Of a stretch of DNA of 64,000 nucleotides, positions 55,039-64,000 are shown piece by piece; positions within the stretch are counted from its first letter, which is position 1, and every line of letters starts with the position of its first letter. The DNA is from Apostichopus japonicus (Eukaryota > Echinodermata > Holothuroidea > Aspidochirotida > Stichopodidae): the NCBI RefSeq assembly GCF_037975245.1, contig NC_092577.1, forward strand, positions 28,886,398 through 28,950,397, given 5' to 3'. The position numbers and the translations under genes were made by a program. The notes under the pieces were generated by a model that was not told the DNA's origin, did not search any database, and saw only the letters and a list, made by a program, of their open reading frames with translations.

Positions 55039-55228
55039 ATTGCCTCTGTATCTGATCTCGTAAACTCAGGGACTTTTTCCTTGCTAACATAATTTACGAC
55101 CTTACAAACAACATCAAAAGCTAGTATATCGTGATTGCCTCTGTATCTGATCTCGTAAAATCAGGGACTTTTTCCTAGCTAACATAATTTACGACCTAAC
55201 AAACGACATCAAAAGCTAGTATATCATG
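55039..55228. repeat. 95-bp tandem duplication inside the LINE
   Basis: The block from attgcctctgtatctgatct to ctagtatatcgtg occurs twice (55039-55133, 55134-55228) with a handful of differences. It duplicates part of the linker between endonuclease and RT. Confidence 0.85.
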
Positions 55229-55460
55229 ATCGCTAGTTCCTAGTTTTCCTAGACCCGTCAAATCAGCAACATTGCTTGGATCAGAACTAAAGACAAGATC
55301 AAGGATGTTATCCCCCTAGTAGGGAAAGTAACATGCTGATGTAAAGAGCAATCTTGCACAACGTCTAGAAAGTTATTACCCATCCTAACACCGGAACCAT
55401 CTATCCAATTAATGTCTGCAGGAAACTTAAAGTCGCCCATTATAGCAACATCACTTTTCG

Positions 55461-55617
55461 AAGCGGTGACATCACTATGTTCCGACGTCTCTACGTTCCG
55501 ACGTCTCTATGTCCCGACGTCTCTATGTTCCGACAAAACGAAACAAATTCGGAGCAATTTTTTTAATCCAAAAGTGTGTTTGTACCAAGAAAAGTAGTTT
55601 TGTGACCCTAATATTTT
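55461..55617. repeat. Insertion with 16-bp tandem repeat in the LINE endonuclease
   Basis: The unit tatgttccgacgtctc is repeated about 3.7 times at 55476-55534. The extra sequence splits the endonuclease reading. The motif ttttcgaa occurs at both edges (about 55453-55460 and 55610-55617), which may be a target duplication. No terminal inverted repeat is evident. Confidence 0.6.
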
Positions 55618-55760
55618 TTTTTCGAATTGGAGCAAACATCAAGATATCGTTATCTTTGCTGCTGTCAGGAGAATGGTAAACAACGCAAATAGTTATAACA
55701 TCACTGGACCTCCTGGAGTTGTTCGTGGACAACTCGCACAAGACAGAATTGACAAAATAA

Positions 55761-56946
55761 TTTTAACAATTATATTTTTTCCAAACAATGGAATACAATA
55801 TCTAACTTATGCGTTTGTTCTTGCCTTGCTACGTTCTAAGCCGCTAAACATGATTCTGAATAATGTGTTTAATCATTTGTTACAATAAGAATTCTAGTCA
55901 ATTTTCGAACCTTTTGTACCCCAAAAACAAAAATAATAATAATAATATTAATGTGTACCAGTATTCCCGCAATATATCATATATGCATGTAAGTTATACT
56001 GCCAGAATATCTACGTAGAATCTGTGTATAGACTTTACGTATATACAGAGTTCACGAGAGATGTATGCTGCCAGTGAGGACTAGTTGCAAATTGGTCATT
56101 CCAATAGCAGAATATTTCTGTTATCATTGAGACGGTTTGAATTTTAAGGAGCAACCGTTGAAAGGATACGAGCAATGTCTCCACATTTTAATGATATCAT
56201 TTCTTTACTATGATCAGGAACAGTTCCGGGACGTTTTGTGTCTTGTAGTATCAAAATCAAATGTATTCAAAAAAGCACCGGCTGGACAAGTAAGCTACTG
56301 GGATTCAAAAGCTAAACTTTCAATACTTGCAATGCATGATAAACCACGAACCATAACACAGAAAATAACATATTACGAGCAACCGTCTTCCCCCCCCCCC
56401 CTTTTTCATGTAATGCTGAATGTTGGGGCAGTATTTCTTTTGACCCCATGGAATTTATTGGCTGGAACAATGGCCAGTATAATCAGGGCGAACCAATGAG
56501 GGTACCAATTGAAGATTTTATTCAGGGGTCATCTAGACAGGGACGCGGCCCAGAATCGGACTCCACTAGAGCTCTGTGGGATACTATATACCTTTACCAG
56601 AGTGTGCCATACTCGATAAAGGTGGAGCTATAACAGCTGCGCTACTTGGGGCCTGGTCAGTACCTGGTTACCTTTCTTCCAATGTAACGTTTTTCCTTTG
56701 TCGATACCATGCTCTATTAGAGCGATAAAATCCATGAAAGCCAAGTATAACCACATTATATGCAACAAGAAACTATCTAAACTGTCAAGCATTGGACATT
56801 GTCGGAAAGGAATAGATTGAAGCAGACGTGTTTCAAAAACGCCAGTACTTTAACCTTACGAAATCTGTAGTTCGATTTAAACTTGAAAGATTAGCTCCAA
56901 GCTTAGGATATGGCTTCCCATTATATAACATGAAAATAAGACTTAC
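55761..56946 (-). other. 5' part of hemopexin gene 3 intron 1
   Basis: AT-rich, with a C-run near 56390-56402. No exon recognised. Confidence 0.45.
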
Positions 56947-57022
56947 CTGCAAATGTGTATGATGGTACTACGAGCAGCACCACAAGAAGGAGCGCCCCGC
57001 TTCGGTGTTGACGTTGGATCAT
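56947..57022 (-). CDS. Signal-peptide exon, probably exon 1 of hemopexin gene 3
   Basis: The minus-strand ATG at 57022 opens MIQRQHRSGALLLVVLLVVP followed by SYTFA and one base g before a consensus donor (ttgcag, gtaagt). It has basic residues, a hydrophobic core and small residues at the end, a standard secretory signal with likely cleavage after TFA. The phase-1 end joins the hemopexin exon at 46391, which starts with gt and so completes a glycine codon. No other exon between them fits. The link spans about 10.5 kb of intron and is inferred from phase, strand and order, not proven. Confidence 0.65.
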
Positions 57023-57135
57023 GATGTGCAGCGCGTAGGTCATCTGTCGTCTCAAAATTTAAACTTAATAATCCTGATTCAGTTTTTAATTTTGTAGGTG
57101 TCTGCATCAACCTGATAACAATCGAAGCAAAACTA

Positions 57136-57357
57136 CGGAGAGCCAGACGTTCCATAAATGTCACAAGTTACAAGTTTTCGGCCTGCTTATGTTGAATTTG
57201 ACATATTGATGGATGTAAAGACATATTGTATTTTGTATTTCTTTTTCGACATGTTCATATGGAATTGTAAAATGTTGATGTCGAATTGGACATATATATA
57301 TATTAACTTTGACACTTCACTTTCTTTTTCGACATTTTTGGAACGTTTGGCTCTCCG
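57136..57357. mobile_element. 222-bp TIR element (MITE) flanked by TA
   Basis: Ends CGGAGAGCCAGACGTTCC and GGAACGTTTGGCTCTCCG are inverted repeats with about one mismatch, continuing imperfectly inward. TA flanks both sides (57134-57135, 57358-57359), as in Tc1/mariner-type MITEs. The interior is AT-rich with repeated ttttcgacat motifs. It lies about 115 bp upstream of the hemopexin signal-exon ATG. Confidence 0.72.
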
Positions 57358-57504
57358 TACAAAACTATAGACTATAATATCGCATGATGTCAAGGTTGTA
57401 TCAAGAAGATGTATGTCTCTTCTCCCTGGTCTAACCAGTTGTGGTTTTTCTGCTACTTGAGTCATTAGTCATAGCTAAAATAACGAGAGGAATTCAATCC
57501 AAAC

Positions 57505-57593
57505 AAATATGTATGTATGTGTGTGTGTGTATGGGTGTATATGTGTGGGTGTATGTGTGCGTGTATGTGTGTATGTATGCGTGTATGTATGTA
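57505..57593. repeat. (TG/TATG)n microsatellite
   Basis: tatgtgtg-type simple repeat, about 85 bp. Confidence 0.85.
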
Positions 57594-58084
57594 AACATTC
57601 ATACAGAATGGTAATTACAAGATGCTTGGAATGACTCCTCCTTAGTGACTGTTTCGCCTTACATGAATGCTTTTTCTATGTCTGAAACTGTCTAAATTAC
57701 TTCACATTTGATATGTAAATGAAGTTTAGTGGATCTCCACTTTGACCTATGACCTTGCTCTCATTCAATTACAGACGTCATTTTTCATTTCTTCAGTTGT
57801 CATGTGAGTAACTTCCATGATTCATTACACTTTGCAGCTTAGTATTATTGGTCAAAGCTAATACTCCATATAAGAAGATTTGCAGGGACCAGATCGTATA
57901 GATATACAAAAGAAAAAACACTTGTTGAGTGCACAGAACTAGAAGAAGTCGAAACCTCTGTAACGTTCTACAAATAATCATTCTTTGAGATATAAATTTT
58001 GGGTTACGATGCAGAAGGCTCAGTAACTTTTGCGGTCGTGCTGGCGTGTGCGCATGTGCGTAAGTGTGTGTTTGTGACGGCTAG

Positions 58085-58740
58085 CTTGTAAACACGATAT
58101 CTCAACAAACACAATATAAATCAAGGTCGTACTTGGTAGGTACATCCCCCATGATGTGTAGATGTGCCCTACTGTTTTTTTTTTGTTCCCATTTCATGAA
58201 TATTAATGAGCGGGCTGGGCTCAATAGAAAATTCATTAAATGCCAATATCTCTTCAAGCGTATATCCGATTTAGTTCATTCTTGGTATGTGATGTAACTA
58301 TATTGTAAGTACTTGTTCTTTACAACAACAATTTAACTTCATTATTTTATACGGCTGGGTCCCCAGGGGCTTAATGGGAGATTGTCAAAAATGGCCTGTA
58401 AACACGATATTTCAGCAACCACAAGTTCAATCAATGTGATACTTACGAGATAAATGCCCCATGATGAGTACATGTAAACACATTTTAATGACGTCTCCGA
58501 CTTTGTGCCATTAATATTCCTCAAATTGCAAGAAATGGCTATTAAACTAAAGACAAGCATCAAATGTTCCATGATTTTCATCCTTGGCATCAACCGTGTT
58601 TTTTATTCTTGTGCATATAATGAATATTAATCATGCAGTAAACATAAAATTCATAAACAGATGTCTCTGAAATAGTATGTCTAATTAGCTTCATACATTA
58701 TACTTGGATAATGCAGTGTAAGTACATAGATAATTTGCTT
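58085..58740. repeat. Two diverged tandem copies of a roughly 310-bp repeat
   Basis: Blocks tgtaaacacgatat.tca.caa, catgatg.gtagatg or a variant, atgaatattaat and tgtaagtac occur in the same order starting at about 58087 and 58396. Highly diverged; probably an old dispersed repeat. Confidence 0.6.
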
Positions 58741-59970
58741 ATGAGACCATAACATTTGACCAAATGAATAGTCCTGCATGTATCTCATTTCTTTATACAC
58801 TATGTCACTAAACAGACTTTGCCAACATGATAACTGATTCCTGGTATACCTTCCTTCATATGTTTGCCGCATCAGTCATTATGGATGATCCTCTTGATTG
58901 TTGGTGTGCACACGGTCATGAATACTATTAGCCCTTTATAAACCATTGATATCGTATTAGGTGTTCCCATATAAATGTGAACAAATTAACAAAATGCAAG
59001 ACATTAAAACAAAACATTAGGACAGCAGCGGAGCAGCCTCTTGCTTGGTACTTTCGTATCATCACAAACTGTTCCATTTTTTCATGATATTAAACTTATT
59101 TGATAAATTGATCTGATATAGCGAGTATACACGCTAACAAACCGATTCGCATGGAAAACGGTGGTTGCAAGTTGTTTATATTATGTTACACAGGGAAAAA
59201 CTTACTAGAAAGAATACAAATATCGTTTTGCTCCCTTCTTTGTGCAACGTATATAATCCTAATTTATATTATTTGATTTATATTGTTTCCAAATGACATT
59301 GTGAATGCTATAATGAAACAAATACGAAAAGATTATTGTAACGTTTGCGTTCTATTTCCGGGGTTTTATTAAAACAAAGTAGACATATTGAACTTTCAAA
59401 ACTATCCATCATTAGGTCTACATACAATTTCCAGTACAATGTATTTTTACACAATATCAATACACTTGAGTTTATTTTATACAACACTACCGTATAATGT
59501 TAACATATTGTTAAAGAGGTTGGAAATGGCTGACACAGGCTCACTTTATTTACTTAGACCTACTGATTATTTCAAGAGTGGCCGTCTTTTAAAAACAAAA
59601 CACTAACAAAGTTGACCAGTTCTCAACAACTTCTCCTGAATACGAACGAGGAAGTAACTTTACCCGCAACCCGCAGAGTTGTTTGTCACATATGTTTCTT
59701 TCATGTTTTTCTGGGGGGGGGGGGTGGAAATATCGCTTCCTCATCAGTATGATATTCAACCTCATTTAAAGTATATATTATCGTATTTTTATTACAAATA
59801 AGTGGCGTAAACATGTTTTGAAAGCAATTCCCATGACAGCAGTCTGTAATCAAGAGTCTAAATCCCGATATAACGCAATGTTTGGCTTCCTATTCCGTAC
59901 TGCAAAGACAAAAACAAACATATATGGTTACAACACTATAGTCATCCAAGTACATCTATGAAACTTGATG
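58741..59970. other. Spacer, no recognised gene
   Basis: AT-rich, with a G-run near 59714-59723. Nothing recognised. Confidence 0.4.
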
Positions 59971-60270
59971 TTATTGGAAGAATAGAAAAAAAATAGTCCT
60001 TCTGAAATTAAAGATTACGACAGAAGTTAAAGTTCTTATAGATAGAGGGAGCGAGTTCCAATGAACAGGACCACATTTGCAGAGAGGAAGATCGCCGTAG
60101 GATCGCATTCGAGTATTTGAAATGACCAAAAGATTTTGATTTGAACTACGGAGACATGTAGATGATTGATGGGGATGCAAGAGCCCCTTTGTATAAGAAG
60201 GAGAGCCAGTAGTAAGGGCATGGTAAATAATAAGAAGTGCCTGAAAAATGACTTTCTGCTCTATGGGCAA
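59971..60270 (-). mobile_element. LINE RT C-terminal fragment
   Basis: The minus-strand ORF of 99 residues reads MPIEQKVIFQALLIIYHALTT, LRSSNQNLLVI and CGPVHWNSLPLSIR, the terminal region of L2/CR1-group RTs. Nothing else of the element is recognisable upstream. Confidence 0.72.
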
Positions 60271-62529
60271 AAAGTGAAGTCAGGAAAAATTGTGCTTAAA
60301 TATGTTGGTGTCCTATTATACGTCTAACAGCTGTATTCCTAATAGGCTGAAGCTTCAGTAATATGGTTGTGGTAACCGACAAAGCAAGGAATTACATTAG
60401 TCAATGTTACTCTCAATGAATGCAAGAACAAGCTGTTCTACAGACTTATTCTTCAGATAAACACGGATTTTACCTGTTACGCAAGTGAAAATATGCAGAC
60501 TTGATATTTAGAGTTGTCAAAGTGCTCCAAGGATAGCGTGGGTTAACATGTATGGCTACCACTGCACTACGAATATGTTTAGGCATCGTAACCACTAAAC
60601 ATATTCGTGTTGTGGTTTAAGATATATGCAATATTTCATATTTTGTCTAAATTGCAAGCAGTTCTTCTTGGACATTTTCCATGTACTGTGCAATTTTTCT
60701 CTTAAGGCTCATTTTGAAGTTATCGAAGATAAAGACTGACCTATAGTGCAGATTTACAATTATAACAGATTGTGAGAAACAGCCGAGTATCGAATTAGTA
60801 CTTGTCATCGGATTAGAAATATAAGTTTGTACCTTTGTGTTTTCTTTGTTTTGTTAACTAATATTGTAAAATGTCGTTACGGTAGTAACGTCAGTAAGTG
60901 CAACCCCTGAAAATCCTTTAACCATGTATGATTCCATATAAATGGTTTTTTACTGGTAAAGATTCTCGAAATCCTTCTTGATTATTTCTGGGGCATAAAA
61001 TATGACTTTTTCTTCCAATTGATTTTCTTCAACATTACCATCACTAAAGCTATATATGAAGTATTCATTCATTCTGTCTTGTAAGTGTAATAATGCTGTA
61101 AAATTATGGTAATTTAACACTTTCAAAGGAAAGTATAAACAGTACTGTCAATCATTTTATAATTTTGTGAAACACGACACAAGTTGTCTTCACCTCATTG
61201 CACATTTGTCGAGGTTTCTCAACAGTTATATCGGACAATGTTTCCAGTGCAAATATTATGTCTATATACTGTCCTCTCATATCGTGCTTCCTTGAATCAC
61301 TCGGGTAGGGGGGGGGGGAGGACCGGTGAAAAGAACCCTGACAGGAAAGAAGAAGGAATTAAAACGAACCCTGTCCTGGGAGGGAGAAGGGCTTTAGGTT
61401 GCCGTATTTGAGCGTCGAGAGGACGGTGCCATATCAAAGAAAATTGTCCCCCCAAAAACTCAACAAAAAGCCATGGTTTGGCTTGGTTCAATGTGGACTC
61501 TCCTTTGGGAGCTATACCGCTATGTATTGCTGCACCTCGGCTCTGTTGCTCCTTGCTATACGCAACTGACTGGCAATAATGAAGTCTCTAACCTTTATCT
61601 GCAGAGAGAAAAACAAACATTTTAAAATTGCTGAAACTGTTCGGATGAGTGCAGAAGCTTTGATGCATAACATCCCCACTGAATGTTTTAGACTTAACGA
61701 AAATGAATAAATAGGCTTATAGATATTATAGTTAATAGGGTGTTTACGAGTAATGGCCTTCGCCCAAACTACATTTTGCTATTATAATAGAGCAAATGGA
61801 AAATGCTCATCGTTCATTGTACACAAAATCAAAGAAGAAGGGGGAAAAAACTTAAATAGAAGCACATATAATTCCTATACTCCTTGGGTTTTGTAGGCCT
61901 CTAGTAAGTACCGATGACTTGGACGAACGTTAAGTCCCATTCCAACATTGTCCTCTGAGTTGTTATGAACCATCCAACCAACCCTATTTCTTTGCGTCTC
62001 GTCACTGTTACAAACCCTGTATCCCTATTGTCATGCCGCAGCACCTGACCCGGTGCCCCCTACACGATGGCTGAGCCTCGTTTTATAGTTATGCTCTATA
62101 GACCCAACTATAGCACGCTATCAAGTTTCTTGAGATTACGTAATCGACCTGCCTTGGTCGTAAAATGGCCTCTTTTTACCAATTAGTCTGCAGCGCCTGC
62201 CACATACTTTTTTCTTGTATGAGGGTCTTTGTGTAAATGCTATAGCGTGTTATAATTGGAGCCAATAAAGCAGATCTTTAATCCAACAAATTGTATGATG
62301 ACCTTATTCTCCTAAGGCAGTGCTGGTAGTCGAGTAACCAAGCGTACGTATTAATTACCCTCCCATGAAAATATGCTGGGCGGAATCTGAAAACAATTTG
62401 AGACCATTTGATATGTCGGTTTATCTCCTAGTTGCTTTTCCGCAACGAAGGCGCTTATAATGGGTGAAAGAACGACGATGTCAATACCTTCCAAGCATGC
62501 AACCGAACACTTCAGTCCACCTCAATTTT
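60271..62529. other. Spacer, no recognised gene
   Basis: Contains the hairpin at 60569-60608 and a G-run near 61308-61318. No gene, RNA or element recognised. Confidence 0.4.
60569..60608. repeat. Short perfect hairpin
   Basis: ACGAATATGTTTAG (60569-60582) and its exact complement (60595-60608) are separated by a 12-base loop. The stem is AT-rich. No function assigned. Confidence 0.6.
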
Positions 62530-64000
62530 TCTTTTAAAATGTTGCCTTCCCATATCCAGAAATCCATAAAATACAACTAGCCTGGACACTCAGAATGAAA
62601 AGACATCATTTTACTCACGGTGCGCTTTTTGAGTCACTCATTTTGTGCTCATCGCATTCACCGCATCATGCGTTTTTCTCGGCATTTACTGTTTCTGCTT
62701 CACTGTCATCGATGCGACTGTCCGTTCTAGCAACATGTTCAACTTGGGCCTGTCCTGCAGCACCAGATGAAAGAGGTTATTCAACAATATGCTGCTACCC
62801 CCTATAATCCAGAGCGAATCTCTGATATCCATCCTCGTGATTTGAATTTCCTTATCAGTGAGAACTTATTTTTCGACGCTCTTTTATTAGAGATACGGGG
62901 GAAATCAATTTCATACTCCTCATTTAAGAAAAAGGAAGGTAGTCGCAGGGAATCTGACCTTTTGACCGAATTGAAAATCTTGAGCGCCATTATTACATTT
63001 TTGATCTGAATCATCTTGAGATTCTCAAAGACAAGAATAAAGAGCTTGAATCTTTGCGTAAAACAAAGATGGAGGGGCCATGTTGCGGTCCATGGTCAAA
63101 TTGTTAGAAACTGGTGAAAAGCCGTCCTCGTATTTCTTGAGTTTAGAGAAAAGAAATTGTGCAAATAAAACGATTCAAACAATTACTGGATCGGATGGTA
63201 TTTGTAAATTTACCAACAAGGCCATTTTTAGATGAAACTTATGGTTTTTACAAAAGTAGTATGATACAAGAAATAACCATGATGTTATGTTACAAGACTT
63301 TGTAAAAACTGATAATTTTACTTGTTTACATGATGAACAAAGTGAGGGTCTTGATGGCCCAATTCAGCATGATGAACTTCTAAGTGCCCTCAAAAAGATG
63401 AGTGATAATAAGAGTCTTGGTTTAGACGGTTATACTGTTGAATTCTATAAAGTGTTTTTTAACGATCTCTCATGGTTTTTATTAAGGTCACTAAATGAAT
63501 CCTATGATACTGGTTGTCTTTCAATCACATAAAGACGTGGTTTAATTACATTGCTTCCAAATGGGCAAAAGCCACGCCATCTCTTTAAAAACTGGCGTCC
63601 AATCTCTCTCCTTAATGTATCCTACAAGCTTGCATCATCATGTATTGCCAACAGGTTAAAGCAGGTTTTACCTCATTTGATTAGTTCTGATCAGTCAGGG
63701 TTTATTGCAGGTATATAGATTCCTTGGGGAGAATATAAGACAGGTTGACGATATTATGAGTTACACTGAGTTAAATAATATTCCAGGTTCTAACTCTTAA
63801 TCGATTTTGAAAAAGCATTCGACTCAGTTTCACATGAATGTATTTTCAAAACGCTAAATTTGTTTAATTTTGGGGAAGGCTTTAAAAGATTGATCTCAGT
63901 TTTTTACAAAAAATGCACAATCTTCAGTCTTGGTCAATGGCCACATGACCCGATTTTTTATATTAAATCTGGATACGGTCAAGTGGATGGTCTTTCACCT
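62530..64000 (+). mobile_element. Tx1/L1-like LINE, second copy, running off the window
   Basis: The 5' block 62530-62773 (shared with 29011-29256) leads directly into the ORF2 linker (AATPYNPERISDIH, LLLEIRGKSISYSSFKKKEG at 62776-63000) and RT. The RT pieces are ELLSALKKMSDNKSLGLDGYTVEFYKVFF at 63370-63470, LLPNGQKPRHLFKNWRPISLLN near 63550-63615, DQSGFIAG near 63690, GENIRQ and a FEKAFDS region near 63800. The endonuclease is absent and several frameshifts are present. Its better order helps interpret the copy at 29-33 kb. Confidence 0.85.

Larger units (their letters stand above)
53622..55760 (-). mobile_element. CR1-like LINE, 5' portion: endonuclease and RT
   Basis: On the minus strand in order: endonuclease pieces (ICVVYHSPDSS near 55700; MGDFKFPADINW at 55440), a linker (FSYVRSKQKVKDAIVSLW), RT (PKDLRCANVTPIFKKGDKSKPCNYSPVSLTS; VDFVFLDFQKAFDKVPRQRLL; SGVPQGSVLGPLLFVAYIND-like) and KCKVMHIG, ending at the LTR element junction 53622. 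The sequence resumes at 48303 with VVGLYKQLVRPHLEY. Multiple stops and frameshifts are present. Confidence 0.87.

Noticed and set aside
55476-55534. CRISPR-like array
   Set aside because: The units are contiguous 16-bp tandem repeats without spacers, in a eukaryotic LINE.
59388-59606. 72-codon ORF
   Set aside because: No recognisable motif or neighbouring exon; likely chance.

Overview
The window is eukaryotic, intron-bearing, AT-rich and dominated by transposable elements. It most likely comes from a marine invertebrate deuterostome such as an echinoderm or hemichordate. The grounds are a Gmr1-like Ty3/gypsy retrotransposon (a lineage described from deuterostomes), CR1/L2-type and Tx1/L1-type LINEs, a tRNA-derived SINE, hAT-type DNA elements and small spliced host exons. 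The species cannot be fixed from the sequence alone.

Host genes. (1) A family of secreted hemopexin-repeat proteins. A terminal exon lies at 196-485 (+). Three phase-compatible exons lie at 3317-3525, 5152-5293 and 6062-6351 (+). A reverse-strand paralogue runs from a signal-peptide exon at 57022-56947 to hemopexin exons at 46391-46180, 45712-45571 and about 45500-45268. This last copy carries two nonsense codons and a deletion at its last exon, so it looks like a pseudogene. Its roughly 10.5 kb first intron holds a nest of retroelements. A loose copy of hemopexin intron sequence, with no exon, sits at 34215-34580. (2) A gene with a P2X7-type intracellular (ballast) domain at 22469-24285 (+), apparently decayed. 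(3) A decayed multi-exon gene on the minus strand (42408-40186) ending in a small cysteine-rich CXC-like domain, with a 317-bp tandem duplication that includes a candidate exon.

Mobile DNA. A 7260-bp LTR element (7726-14985, minus) has about 1.1-kb LTRs that are almost identical, a 4-bp target duplication, a tRNA-Pro-like primer site and a polypurine tract. Its pol order is integrase before reverse transcriptase, and its Gag is SCAN-like. A second, 5'-deleted copy (48304-53621, plus) sits inside a CR1-like LINE (minus; 47741-48303 and 53622-55760). A lone LTR at 26850-27913 runs directly into about 1.1 kb of GAA triplet repeat. Other elements: a PHD + SGNH + zinc-knuckle + endonuclease + RT LINE (16531-20980), two Tx1-like LINE copies (29011-33660 and 62530-64000), an L2/CR1-like 3' piece (37411-38335), another RT C-terminal piece (59971-60270), two SINE copies, a 1.3-kb hAT element with a 162-bp hAT-like element nested in it (35240-36534), a 1.39-kb TIR element (43674-45062) and a 222-bp TA-flanked TIR element upstream of the hemopexin signal exon (57136-57357).

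No retroelement here is intact; every one shows frameshifts, stops or deletions. The remaining stretches (introns and spacer) are AT-rich, with microsatellites and old repeats and no recognisable genes.
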